This document shows positions 1 to 7,310 of a stretch of DNA of 12,573 nt, one piece after another (within the stretch, counting starts at the first letter, position 1; each line of letters begins with the position of its first letter). The stretch is from Acutalibacter sp. (GTDB taxonomy: Bacteria > Bacillota > Clostridia > Oscillospirales > Acutalibacteraceae). Both the position numbers and the translations under genes were made by a program. The DNA lies in assembly GCA_022801475.1 (NCBI GenBank), contig JAAWSH010000019.1:1-12573 (forward strand). The letters are read 5' to 3'. The notes under the pieces are model-generated. The model was not told the origin of the DNA. It saw only the letters and a list, made by a program, of their open reading frames with translations, and made no database searches.

Positions 1-1954
1 CGGCAGCTATGAGACCATGGAGTACGGAGAAAACGGCGAGCCTATCTATAAGACGCCTACCGGAACCACCGCCGACACTGTCATCCTGGAGGGCTCCGAC
101 GTGGTCAGCGCCCAACCCGCCGTTACCCAGAATGAGTCCACGGGCGCTACAGAATACGTAGTATCTCTGGAGCTAAGCGACGCGGGCAAAGAGAAGTTTG
201 CCGAGGCCACCGGGCGTCTGGTGGGCCAGACCATCTCCATCTGGATGGACGATGTGCGGCTGTCTGCGCCTACGGTCAACGCCGTTATTAGCGACGGTAA
301 GTGCGTCATTGAGGGCAGCTTTACCAGCGAGAGCGCCACAACGTTGGCGGCTCAGATCCAGGCCGGCGCCCTGCCCTTTGCCCTGGAGACCTCGAACTTC
401 AACTCTTTGGCTCCCACCCTGGGCAGCCAGGCCCTTTCCGCCATGCTGATGGCCGGTATTATTGCCTTTATTGTGATTGCCGTGCTGATGGTTGTCTGCT
501 TCCGCCTGCCTGGCGTGGTGGCCGTTATCAGCCTAGCGGGACAGATGGGCATTTGCTTTGCGGCCATTACCGGCTTCTTCCCCAACATGAATTCCTTCAC
601 AATGACGCTGCCCGGCATCGCGGGCCTGATCCTGTCCATCGGTATTGGCGTGGACGCCAACGTGATCACAGCCAGCCGGGTGCGGGAAGAGCTGAACAGC
701 GGCAAGACCCTGGACGGCGCTTTGCAGCGTGGCTTCCAGAGCAGCTTCTGGGCCATCTTTGACGGAAACATTACCACAGCCATTGTGGCAATTATGTTGA
801 TGATGGTCTTTGGCCCCAGCAATATCCTGTCTATGATCTTCGGCCAGTCCACCACGGGCTCTATCTTCTCCTTTGGTTTCACCTTGTTGGTGGGCATTAT
901 CGCCAACTTCATTATGGGCGTGCTGGCTACCCGCCTGATGACCTTGTCCCTGGCTGCTTTCAAGCCCCTGCGCAGCCGCTGGCTGTTTGGCGCGGCCAAG
1001 GAGGGCCAGGCTGCCCGGGCCCACAAGAGATTCAACTTCTTTGGCAGCCGCAAGACGTATTATATTATTTCCGCCGTTGTGATTGTGGCGGGCCTGGTGG
1101 CCAGCGTAATCATGGGGCCAAAGCTGGACATCCAGTTCGCGGGCGGCGCTATGATCCGCTACTCGGTGGATGGGACTGGATATACCTCTGAGGACATCCG
1201 CCAGACCATCTCGGACAAAATGGGACTGGATAGCTCGGTTTCTGTCAACCAAGACATGACCACCCGGCAGGAGAACGTGACCATCTCCTTTGCGGGCAAC
1301 AAAAGCATTACCCCCGACCAGCAGGCCCAGGTGGCCACTGTGCTGAGTGACGCCTATGATCAGGCCACCTTTACCCTTTTGGAGTCCAATTCAGTGGACG
1401 CCACCATGGGCGCTAAGTTCTTCCAGAAGTGCCTGGTGTGCTTTGCCCTAACCGCCATTCTGCTGCTGGTGTATATTGCCCTTCGGTTTAAGAAGATCGG
1501 CGGCCTGTCTGCAGGCCTTACGGCCATTGTGGCCCTGCTTCACGACGTGCTTATCGCGTTCTGTGTGTTTGTGGTTTTTGGCATGTCCATCAATGACATC
1601 TTCATTGCTGTGGTGCTGACCCTGTTGGGCTACTCGCTGAACAGCACTATTGTGGTGTATGACCGCGTGCGGGAAAACAAGCAGAAGCTAGGACCCCGGG
1701 CGGACTTTACCGAGACCATGAACCTGAGCCTGAACCAGACCCTGGGCCGTACTCTGCTGACCTCGTTGACCACCTTCCTGGCTCTGGCTGTTGTGCTGGC
1801 CGTGGCAGGGGTGTTCTCCATCAGTACAGTGGTGTCCTTCTCGCTGCCCATGATGGTGGGCGTAGCGGCGGGCTGCTTCTCGTCCCAGTTCATCGCGCCC
1901 AACCTGTTTGCAGCCTGGCAGGTAAAGCAGCGTGAAAAAGCCGAAAAAGCTTAA
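1..1954 (+). CDS. secDF: Protein translocase subunit SecDF (fused SecD-SecF), 5' truncated
   Basis: RND-type accessory subunit of the Sec translocon that uses the proton gradient to pull secreted proteins out across the membrane. The frame is open from base 2, so the N-terminus lies outside the window. Numbering from the Met at 17, residues 20-125 are the outer (P1-type) region of SecD. Membrane helices follow from about 142 onward, with the SecD signature PGIAGLILSIGIGVDANV (199-216) and the FDGNITT segment (248-254). The SecF half begins near 345: helix 348-366, the DIQFAGG motif (371-377), a periplasmic loop to about 465, then helices with LLGYSLNSTIVVYDRVRE (537-553). The fusion of both halves in one chain is common in Firmicutes. 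The acidic residue normally found in the SecF 'ND[ST]' motif is Ser543 here, whereas the SecD Asp213 is present. Family assignment is very secure; the start cannot be seen. Confidence 0.96.
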   Translation, partial: GSYETMEYGENGEPIYKTPTGTTADTVILEGSDVVSAQPAVTQNESTGATEYVVSLELSDAGKEKFAEATGRLVGQTISIWMDDVRLSAPTVNAVISDGKCVIEGSFTSESATTLAAQIQAGALPFALETSNFNSLAPTLGSQALSAMLMAGIIAFIVIAVLMVVCFRLPGVVAVISLAGQMGICFAAITGFFPNMNSFTMTLPGIAGLILSIGIGVDANVITASRVREELNSGKTLDGALQRGFQSSFWAIFDGNITTAIVAIMLMMVFGPSNILSMIFGQSTTGSIFSFGFTLLVGIIANFIMGVLATRLMTLSLAAFKPLRSRWLFGAAKEGQAARAHKRFNFFGSRKTYYIISAVVIVAGLVASVIMGPKLDIQFAGGAMIRYSVDGTGYTSEDIRQTISDKMGLDSSVSVNQDMTTRQENVTISFAGNKSITPDQQAQVATVLSDAYDQATFTLLESNSVDATMGAKFFQKCLVCFALTAILLLVYIALRFKKIGGLSAGLTAIVALLHDVLIAFCVFVVFGMSINDIFIAVVLTLLGYSLNSTIVVYDRVRENKQKLGPRADFTETMNLSLNQTLGRTLLTSLTTFLALAVVLAVAGVFSISTVVSFSLPMMVGVAAGCFSSQFIAPNLFAAWQVKQREKAEKA

Positions 1955-1999
1955 AAAGAAAAATAATGTAAACTTCCCCGCAAATTGAAAAACGCTGTC

Positions 2000-2042
2000 C
2001 CTGAAAAAGGTTCTTTAGCCCTTGGGAACAAGCTTTTTCAGG
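2000..2042 (+). terminator. Hairpin downstream of secDF (first of two)
   Basis: A perfect 10-bp inverted repeat, CCTGAAAAAG (2000-2009) with CTTTTTCAGG (2033-2042), encloses a nested GTTC/GAAC stem (2010-2013 with 2026-2029). No U-run follows directly, so it may protect the 3' end or pause polymerase ahead of the proper terminator just downstream. Confidence 0.5.
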
Positions 2043-2064
2043 CAGGGGGAAAAATCAGAAAGAG

Positions 2065-2105
2065 AAAAAGAGCCGTTTCCCTTTATGGGGCGCGGCTCCT
2101 TTTTT
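2065..2105 (+). terminator. Intrinsic terminator of secDF
   Basis: The stem GAGCCG (2070-2075) pairs with CGGCTC (2093-2098), with a further CCC/GGG pairing inside. A-rich bases lie before the stem and a T-run (2100-2105) follows it. This is the standard rho-independent layout and it separates secDF from the DUF378 gene. Confidence 0.85.
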
Positions 2106-2165
2106 CGCTAAAATTTACCGCCGCTCTTTGGCCGGATAAGCAGGCGGGCATCTGCACAAACTACC

Positions 2166-2210
2166 TCGGGATACCAAAATCAATCCAGATTTGAATTCAT
2201 CCCGATTTTT
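2166..2210 (+). promoter_or_regulatory. Attenuator-like hairpin ahead of the DUF378 gene
   Basis: TCGGGAT (2166-2172) pairs with ATCCCGA (2199-2205) and is followed at once by TTTTT (2206-2210). An inner AAATC/GATTT stem (2177-2181 with 2188-2192) makes the loop compact. It ends only a few bases before the Shine-Dalgarno of the DUF378 gene. It could be a leader terminator or a chance AT-rich fold; the stem is only 7 bp. Confidence 0.35.
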
Positions 2211-2230
2211 ACCGGAAAGAGGGGGATCTT

Positions 2231-2461
2231 ATGAACGTCATCGACCGTATTGCCCTGGCGCTTACCGTGATCGGCGGTGTAAACTGGGGCCTGGTGGGCG
2301 TGTTCCGCTTTGACCTGGTAGCCTGGATCTGCGGCGGGCAGACCGCCATGGTGGCCAGGATTATCTACACCCTGGTGGGCATTTCCGCTTTGTGGTGTAT
2401 CGCTCTGCTCTTCCGCGACTGGGACGGCGAACCGGCCATGACCCATTCCCGGCAAAGCTAA
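2231..2461 (+). CDS. DUF378 family small membrane protein
   Basis: A 76-residue protein with two predicted transmembrane helices (about 5-27 and 40-63) and a short polar C-terminal tail. The opening pattern, IDRIAL-LTVIGGVNWGLVG with a following FDLV, is the hallmark of the DUF378 (YuzA-like) family, whose members are usually 65-80 residues. The molecular function of the family is not known. The start is supported by a strong purine-rich site, AAAGAGGGGG at 2216-2225, five bases before the ATG. The gene appears to be a single-gene unit: terminators lie before it (2065-2105) and after it (2478-2521), and no clear promoter hexamers could be picked out in 2106-2215. The family call is secure; a role in the envelope is only inferred from the two helices. 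Confidence 0.88.
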   Translation: MNVIDRIALALTVIGGVNWGLVGVFRFDLVAWICGGQTAMVARIIYTLVGISALWCIALLFRDWDGEPAMTHSRQS

Positions 2462-2477
2462 GAACTTGTACCAAACC

Positions 2478-2521
2478 AAAAAGGCCTACGCAGGAAAGGC
2501 TCTCTCTGCGTAGGCCTTTTT
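2478..2521. terminator. Bidirectional intrinsic terminator
   Basis: A perfect 16-bp stem, AAAAAGGCCTACGCAG (2478-2493) with CTGCGTAGGCCTTTTT (2506-2521), and a 12-base loop. A-run on one side and T-run on the other make it functional on both strands, so it can end the DUF378 transcript (+) and the convergent isomerase-endonuclease transcript (-), whose stop codon is at 2557. Confidence 0.93.
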
Positions 2522-2556
2522 CTATTGTTTTGCGTATAGCAAGGGGCTTTCTGGCT

Positions 2557-3582
2557 TTATGGGGTAAACACACTGTCCACATCGTGGATGCCGCAGTCCA
2601 GCAGCATCCGCACAAACTCGTCGCCGTCAATCAGCCGCACGCCCTTTTCGGCCGCCTGGGCCGCCGCCGCTTCCGAAAAGCGGGCGGTGGACACCACCCA
2701 GCTGATATAGGTGTAGCCGCTGGCCGGACCCTGCATCTGTTCCCTATAGCCGGATACCTGACGCACAGACCACTGGCTGGTGACGGTGCCCGTCCAGTGC
2801 TTTTTGGCCTGGATATAGAAGACCAGCTTCAAGTCCTCGAACTCGGCGATCACGTCTGCGTCGGCGCCGTCGGTTTTGCCCGGCTCGTTTTCAGCGGGGT
2901 GATAGGCCCGGCTGGCGCCCTTCTTTTTCATATACCAAATCAGCAGCTGCTCCAGCTTTTTGTCGGTGACTTTCTCCTGGATGACATGCATGATCGGTTG
3001 GGCGGTCGCGTCTACCAGGGCGTCGTGGATGGTCACCGGGCCGGTAGTCTTTAAGGCTCTTTCCACCAACTCCGCCAAATCTTCGATGTTGGTATTGGTC
3101 TGGCGGACCTTCATCCGCGAGACCAACCGGGCCTCGGCATAGCTTCTGGGCAGATGGCCGGGCGGCGGGGTCAGCAGCTTGACAGGTGCTAGGAAGCCCA
3201 GGTCGTAAAGCTCCCCAGTGGCCGGGTCTGTCAGCCCCTCTGCCGTGGGAGCATAGGCGGCCGTGGCCGGGCCGGGAAAATCAGCCGCCAAAATGGGCGA
3301 GCCGGTGACCTCTGCCACGGCAAAGGCCCGGGACATAGGCACTACCACCCGGTCCCCCTTTTGGAAGCGCAAAAATCGCCACAAGGACCATTTGTTGGAG
3401 CTGATGCTGCCGTGCTCCTTGGCGGCCTGCTCAAAAGCCGCCGCGTCGCCTTTTTCCGCCAGTTCAAGCAGCCCCGCCCCGGACAGATAATGCCAGCCAG
3501 TGGAAAGCCACCCGGCCTCCAATAGAGGATAGGACGCGCCGCTTTCGTGGGAGATGCGGTGGAGCCAGTACTGCCTGTCCAT
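2557..3582 (-). CDS. Mrr-like restriction endonuclease with N-terminal PUA/EVE-like domain (putative type IV)
   Basis: A 341-residue predicted DNA endonuclease. Residues about 210-335 match the Mrr catalytic fold: LEQLLIWYMKKKGA (210-223), an acidic DGADADVI segment (238-245), the IQAKK motif (257-261; a QxK variant of PD-(D/E)xK), a WSVRQVSGY stretch (271-279) and the typical Mrr ending FSEAA...GVRLIDGDEF (302-323). Residues 1-100, with WLHRISHE, GWLSTGW, RFQKGDRVVVP and FAVAEVTG, resemble the PUA/EVE-type reader domains that sense modified bases. That combination suggests a modification-dependent (type IV) enzyme; the reader assignment is inference from pattern only. No methyltransferase or specificity subunit is visible nearby. 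The ATG overlaps the stop codon of the upstream isomerase gene by one base (TGATG), and no good Shine-Dalgarno precedes it, so it is probably translated by coupling. Confidence 0.82.
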   Translation of the reverse strand: MDRQYWLHRISHESGASYPLLEAGWLSTGWHYLSGAGLLELAEKGDAAAFEQAAKEHGSISSNKWSLWRFLRFQKGDRVVVPMSRAFAVAEVTGSPILAADFPGPATAAYAPTAEGLTDPATGELYDLGFLAPVKLLTPPPGHLPRSYAEARLVSRMKVRQTNTNIEDLAELVERALKTTGPVTIHDALVDATAQPIMHVIQEKVTDKKLEQLLIWYMKKKGASRAYHPAENEPGKTDGADADVIAEFEDLKLVFYIQAKKHWTGTVTSQWSVRQVSGYREQMQGPASGYTYISWVVSTARFSEAAAAQAAEKGVRLIDGDEFVRMLLDCGIHDVDSVFTP

Positions 3583-5066
3583 CAGGCAAAGGGATTCTCA
3601 GAAGGATACAGCATCCCCTTGGGCTGGTTAAAGCCAATGTCCGGCACGCCCAGGAACTTGAACACCTCGAACAAGGCCTTGCCATGGTGGCCAAAGGCCA
3701 CAGCCCCGTGGTGGGGGTAGTTCTTCTCAATGAGCACGTGGCGGTAGAACCGGCCCATCTCGGGAATAGCGAACACACCTATGCCGCCAAAGGAGCGGGT
3801 GGCCACCGGCAGCACCTCGCCCTGGGCCACGTAGGCCCGCAGCTGGCAGTCGGCCGTGCTCTGTAGGCGGAAGAAGGTGATCTCGCCGGGAATGATGTCG
3901 CCCTCCAGAGTGCCCTGGGTGACCTCCTCGGGTAGGCTGCGGGCCATGATCATCTGATACTTCATGGTGGGGTTGCAGATCTTGGAAGAGCAGGTGTTGC
4001 CGCAGTGGAAGCCCATAAACGTATCGCTGAACTGATAGGGGAACTTGCCCTCAATGTCGCTCTTGTACATATCCTTGGGCACCGTGTTGTTGATGTCCAG
4101 CAGGGTAACCACGTCGCCGGAGACGCAGGTGCCGATAAACTCGGAAAGGGTGCCGTAGATGTCCACCTCGCAGGACACGGGAATGCCCTTGCCGGTCAGG
4201 CGGGAGTTTACATAGCAGGGCACAAAGCCAAACTGGGTCTGGAAAGCCGGCCAGCACTTGCTGGTAAGGGCCACGTACTGGCGGTAGCCCCGGTGGGCCT
4301 CCACCCAGTCCAGCAGGGTCAGCTCATACTGGGCCAGCTTCTCCAGGATCTCGGGCTTCTTGTTGCCCTGGCCCAGCTCATCGGCCATCTCCTTGGCCAC
4401 GTCCGGAATACGGGGGTCGCCGTCATGCTTGTGGAAGGCCTCGAACAGGTCCAGTTCGCTGTTCTCCTCAATCTCCACCCCCAGGTCGTACAGGCGCTTG
4501 ATGGGGGCGTTGCAGGCCAGGAAGTTCAAGGGGCGGGGGCCAAAGCTGATGATCTTCAGGCTCTTCAAGCCCACCAGGGCCCGGGCAATGGGAATAAACT
4601 CGTGGATGCGGTCCGCGCAGTCTCCGGCGTCGCCCACGGGGTTCTCGGGGATGTAGGCCTTGATCTCCCGGAGCTTCAGGTTATAGCTGGCGTTCAGCAT
4701 GCCGCAGTAGGCGTCGCCCCGGCCGCCCACCAGGTTGTCGCCGCTCTCCTCCGCCGCCGCGATAAACATGGCGGGGCCGTCGAAGTGCTTGGCCAAAAGG
4801 GTCTCGGAGATCTCGGGGCCGAAGTTGCCCAGGTACACCACCAGGGCGTTGCAGCCGTTTTTCTTAATGTCCTCCAGGGCCTGGACCATGTGGATTTCAG
4901 ACTCTACAATGCAGATAGGGCACTCGTAGACGCTAGCGGCCTCTTGGCCGTACTTTTCGGCAAAGGCGGCCATCAAAGCCTTGCGCCGGTCTACAGACAG
5001 GGACTCGGGGAAGCAGTCGCGGGAAACAGCGACCACACCAATTTTAACTTCGGGAATGTTGTTCAT
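3582..5066 (-). CDS. L-fucose/L-arabinose isomerase family protein
   Basis: A 494-residue cytoplasmic protein of the FucI/AraA-type isomerase superfamily; proven members interconvert aldose and ketose sugars using a Mn(II) site. Counting from the Met at 5066, likely metal ligands are Glu300 in VSCEVDIYG, Asp324 in TLLDIN and a His in PHHGAVAFGHHG (451-462), the same Glu/Asp/His order as in FucI. The N-terminal half (IGVVAVSRD, VVYLGNFGPE) is the Rossmann-like part of the fold. The frame also has an ATG at 5081, but that codon lies inside the GGAGG Shine-Dalgarno (5075-5079), so 5066 (MNNIPEVKIG), eight bases downstream of GGAGG, is the better start. FucI is about 590 residues, so this is a shorter relative and its sugar cannot be assigned. 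No kinase, aldolase, transporter or sugar regulator sits nearby. It is the first gene of a bicistron with the Mrr-like gene. Confidence 0.88.
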   Translation of the reverse strand: MNNIPEVKIGVVAVSRDCFPESLSVDRRKALMAAFAEKYGQEAASVYECPICIVESEIHMVQALEDIKKNGCNALVVYLGNFGPEISETLLAKHFDGPAMFIAAAEESGDNLVGGRGDAYCGMLNASYNLKLREIKAYIPENPVGDAGDCADRIHEFIPIARALVGLKSLKIISFGPRPLNFLACNAPIKRLYDLGVEIEENSELDLFEAFHKHDGDPRIPDVAKEMADELGQGNKKPEILEKLAQYELTLLDWVEAHRGYRQYVALTSKCWPAFQTQFGFVPCYVNSRLTGKGIPVSCEVDIYGTLSEFIGTCVSGDVVTLLDINNTVPKDMYKSDIEGKFPYQFSDTFMGFHCGNTCSSKICNPTMKYQMIMARSLPEEVTQGTLEGDIIPGEITFFRLQSTADCQLRAYVAQGEVLPVATRSFGGIGVFAIPEMGRFYRHVLIEKNYPHHGAVAFGHHGKALFEVFKFLGVPDIGFNQPKGMLYPSENPFA

Positions 5067-5074
5067 GGGATGTT

Positions 5075-5079
5075 CCTCC
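5075..5079 (-). promoter_or_regulatory. Shine-Dalgarno that fixes the isomerase start
   Basis: On the minus strand GGAGG (5079 to 5075) lies eight bases before the ATG at 5066 and overlaps the alternative ATG at 5081, ruling the latter out as a sensible initiation site. Confidence 0.85.
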
Positions 5080-5114
5080 ATTTTTTGGTTGATGATGGGA
5101 CGTGTTATGGTCTC

Positions 5115-5143
5115 ATTTTACCGCAAAGTGGAGGAAAAATCAA
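5115..5143 (-). promoter_or_regulatory. Sigma-A-type promoter of the isomerase-endonuclease unit
   Basis: Read on the minus strand: -35 TTGATT (5143-5138), 17-base spacer, -10 TAAAAT (5120-5115). Transcription would start near 5108, about 40 bases before the ATG at 5066. The -35 box lies inside the left arm of a dyad (5135-5162), hinting at regulation. Confidence 0.72.
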
Positions 5144-5162
5144 CTGGGCTGGGGAGATTTTT
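5135..5162. promoter_or_regulatory. 28-bp dyad between divergent promoters (candidate operator)
   Basis: AAAAATC (5135-5141) is mirrored by GATTTTT (5156-5162) around a 14-base GC-rich centre. The left arm overlaps the -35 of the minus-strand promoter and the right arm ends four bases before the -35 of the plus-strand promoter, a position from which one bound protein could affect both. No matching regulator gene is in the window. Confidence 0.4.
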
Positions 5163-5166
5163 TGTG

Positions 5167-5195
5167 TTGCCAAACGGGCGCGAGAGATGTAAAAT
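5167..5195 (+). promoter_or_regulatory. Sigma-A-type promoter of the LtaS-like gene
   Basis: -35 TTGCCA (5167-5172), 17-base spacer, -10 TAAAAT (5190-5195). The predicted start near 5202 gives a leader of roughly 107 bases before the TTG at 5309. The leader has only small stems (GGAAA/TTTCC at 5242-5256; GGTTC/GAACC at 5263-5287) and no known riboswitch that I can recognise. Confidence 0.68.
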
Positions 5196-5308
5196 AATAA
5201 GAAACAGCCAGCGGAATGGTAGAAGGCGGAACACGGCGCCAGGAAAGAGGTTTTCCACTGCCGGTTCGCTTCCATTTCTCCTGAACCCAACATAAAAGGA
5301 GCACAACA

Positions 5309-7186
5309 TTGAATAATATTCTCTCTCGTTTAAAAGCGATTCCCCACCCCCTTGGGCTGCTCTCCCTTCCCGTATTTTTCCTGGCCCTGGTCTTTCTGGA
5401 CTATGCCTTTCGTTGGATCTACGCTTTCACCGGCGCCACCCGGCTCGTCTCTCTCAACCCCACGTGCTTCACCCTGGGCTGGGCGCTGCTGGTCACCGCT
5501 CTGGTCTCGCTGCTTCCCCGCCGCCTGCCCAGGCGTATTGGCATGCTGGTCTTGGGGGGATTTTTCGCCTTTCTGGTAGTACTCAACGCAGTGATGTTCA
5601 ACATTTTCGGCCACTTTTTTAGCTTTGCGGACATGAACTTTGCTGGAGATGGGGCCAAATTCTTTAGCTGGACCTATTTTCATCTGCCCAAAAAGCTGAT
5701 CCTCTGTATTGTGCTCTACCTGGCTCTGATGGCCACAGCCGCCTTTTTGCCGGACCCCATTCTGTCCCGGCCCACCCGGTTCCGTCTGCGTCTGGCAGCC
5801 CTGGGGCTGGCGGCCTTAGCCTTTGTGCCCATTGGAGTGGCCGCCCACCGGCTGGCCCCAAAGGCGGACAGCATGTGGTGGGGCAATACCTACAACCCTA
5901 CCGATGAGCGGGAGCTGTACCGGGAATTTACAGACGCCAACCGCTGTATGAAACTGACAGGGCTGTACCAGTACACTTTCCGGAACCTGGTGGTCTCTAT
6001 GGGCTGGGGGGCCGACGGACGCACCTTGGAACAGCTGGACCAGTACTTTGACCAGCGGGAACAGGAGCTGGCCCTTCAGGGTTCCAATGAGATGACTGGC
6101 ATTCTGAAGGGAAAGAACCTGATTATGGTGATGCTGGAGTCCATTGATACCTGGCTGATGCGGCCGGACTATATGCCAAATCTCTGTGGTCTGAGCGAGG
6201 AAGGGGTGAACTTCACAGAATTTTATACGCCGCTGTTTCTCTCGGCGGGCACTTTCAATACAGAGATCATCTCCCAGACCGGGATGATCCCGCCCGTCTC
6301 CGGCATGTCCAGCGCGGCCTACTCTACCAACCGCTTCCCATACTCGTTAGCCAGTCTCTTTGCCAAAGAGGGCTACCGGGTAAAATCTTTCCACTCGGCC
6401 AACCCCTCCATCTACAGCCGGGGCTCTGTGCACACGAACTTGGGCTTTGAAGCCTACCATAGTTACAAAGAGATGGGCATGAATGACTATATGCTGGACG
6501 CCCAAATGCTGGAAGGCTATGAGCTGATGACGGAAGGGGACCGGTTCTATAGCTATATCATCACCTATTCCGGCCACGGCCCCTATACCCAGGAGATGGA
6601 CAATATCGCCGGGCCCCATCTCAAGGAGGCCCAGGCGGCGGTGGAGCGGTCCGGGGTGACAGGCTCGGCGGAGAATATGGAGGAATACACCCGGGCCGTG
6701 GCCCACGCCATGGAGACAGACCAGTTTATTGGCCAGCTGGTAGAACGCCTGGAGGCAGAAGGTCTCTTAGAAAACACCGCCCTGGTACTGTATGCGGACC
6801 ACTACGGAAAATACATGACGGATAAGGAATTTTTGGCCCAAATCAAGGGCACGGACCGCTCGCCGGTGGAACTGTACCGCACCCCCTGCGTACTGTACGG
6901 CGCCGGGCTGAAGGCCCAGGCCATAAACAAGACCGGCTGGTCTGGGGATTTGGCCCCCACCATTGCCAATCTATATGGGCTGGAAGGCGGCGCGAAGTAC
7001 TATGCCGGGGAGGACCTTTTCAACAGTGGGAAGGGCCTGGCAATGTTCCCCAACAGCGGCTGGTACGATGGGGAGACCTATTATTCCGGGGGGCAGGAGG
7101 AGAGCGGAGAACGAACGGCCCAGGTGAAGCAGCGGGAGTCGGCATCCATGGACGCGCTGCGCAGCGATTACTTTAAGACAAAATAA
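5309..7186 (+). CDS. LTA synthase (LtaS)-family membrane phosphoglycerol transferase
   Basis: A 625-residue integral membrane enzyme of the LtaS/sulfatase superfamily, which moves glycerol phosphate from phosphatidylglycerol onto an outer-surface acceptor to build lipoteichoic acid-type polymers. Five predicted helices lie at about 15-35, 52-70, 77-100, 129-147 and 159-180; the catalytic domain outside the membrane runs from about 265. Visible active-site elements are NLIMVMLES with metal ligand Glu277, AGTFNTE with nucleophile Thr315, SGHGPY with His423, and the metal pair Asp497-His498 in YADHYGKY. All key residues expected for the family are present. Translation begins at a TTG, supported by AAGGAG (5296-5301) seven bases upstream and by the hydrophobic N-terminus that follows. 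A divergent promoter drives it. The acceptor (lipid anchor, existing chain or another glycan) cannot be told from sequence, so it could be an LTA primase or a related phosphoglycerol transferase. No clear terminator follows the gene. Confidence 0.92.
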   Translation: MNNILSRLKAIPHPLGLLSLPVFFLALVFLDYAFRWIYAFTGATRLVSLNPTCFTLGWALLVTALVSLLPRRLPRRIGMLVLGGFFAFLVVLNAVMFNIFGHFFSFADMNFAGDGAKFFSWTYFHLPKKLILCIVLYLALMATAAFLPDPILSRPTRFRLRLAALGLAALAFVPIGVAAHRLAPKADSMWWGNTYNPTDERELYREFTDANRCMKLTGLYQYTFRNLVVSMGWGADGRTLEQLDQYFDQREQELALQGSNEMTGILKGKNLIMVMLESIDTWLMRPDYMPNLCGLSEEGVNFTEFYTPLFLSAGTFNTEIISQTGMIPPVSGMSSAAYSTNRFPYSLASLFAKEGYRVKSFHSANPSIYSRGSVHTNLGFEAYHSYKEMGMNDYMLDAQMLEGYELMTEGDRFYSYIITYSGHGPYTQEMDNIAGPHLKEAQAAVERSGVTGSAENMEEYTRAVAHAMETDQFIGQLVERLEAEGLLENTALVLYADHYGKYMTDKEFLAQIKGTDRSPVELYRTPCVLYGAGLKAQAINKTGWSGDLAPTIANLYGLEGGAKYYAGEDLFNSGKGLAMFPNSGWYDGETYYSGGQEESGERTAQVKQRESASMDALRSDYFKTK

Positions 7187-7218
7187 GAAGCGAAGCAAAG
7201 CGGCCCTTCACGTTTCTA

Positions 7219-7247
7219 TTGAAAAAGGCGGGGAAATCGTATATACT
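7219..7247 (+). promoter_or_regulatory. Strong sigma-A promoter of the hybrid kinase gene
   Basis: -35 TTGAAA (7219-7224), 17-base spacer, -10 TATACT (7242-7247). Transcription would begin near 7254, leaving a leader of about 57 bases. The kinase is therefore probably expressed independently of the LtaS-like gene. Confidence 0.8.
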
Positions 7248-7310
7248 AGAAGATAATACATCATTTTTCATCAATTGGGAATGTAGTGCGATGGTCTGGG
7301 GGTTAACAGT

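Noticed and set aside
1985..2194. Short 69-codon frame after secDF
   Set aside because: It spans both terminator hairpins, has no ribosome site, and the peptide has no recognisable features.
2392..3054. A 220-codon plus-strand frame running from the DUF378 gene into the Mrr-like gene
   Set aside because: It crosses the strong bidirectional terminator at 2478-2521 and overlaps two supported genes; the protein has no recognisable features.
5066..5081. ATG at 5081 as start of the isomerase gene
   Set aside because: This ATG sits in the GGAGG ribosome site that serves the ATG at 5066.
4005..5192. A 395-codon open frame on the plus strand opposite the isomerase gene
   Set aside because: Composition is low-complexity (rich in Gly, Ala, Val, Leu and His), it has no recognisable motif, and it mirrors the third-position GC bias of the real minus-strand gene, whose homology is clear.
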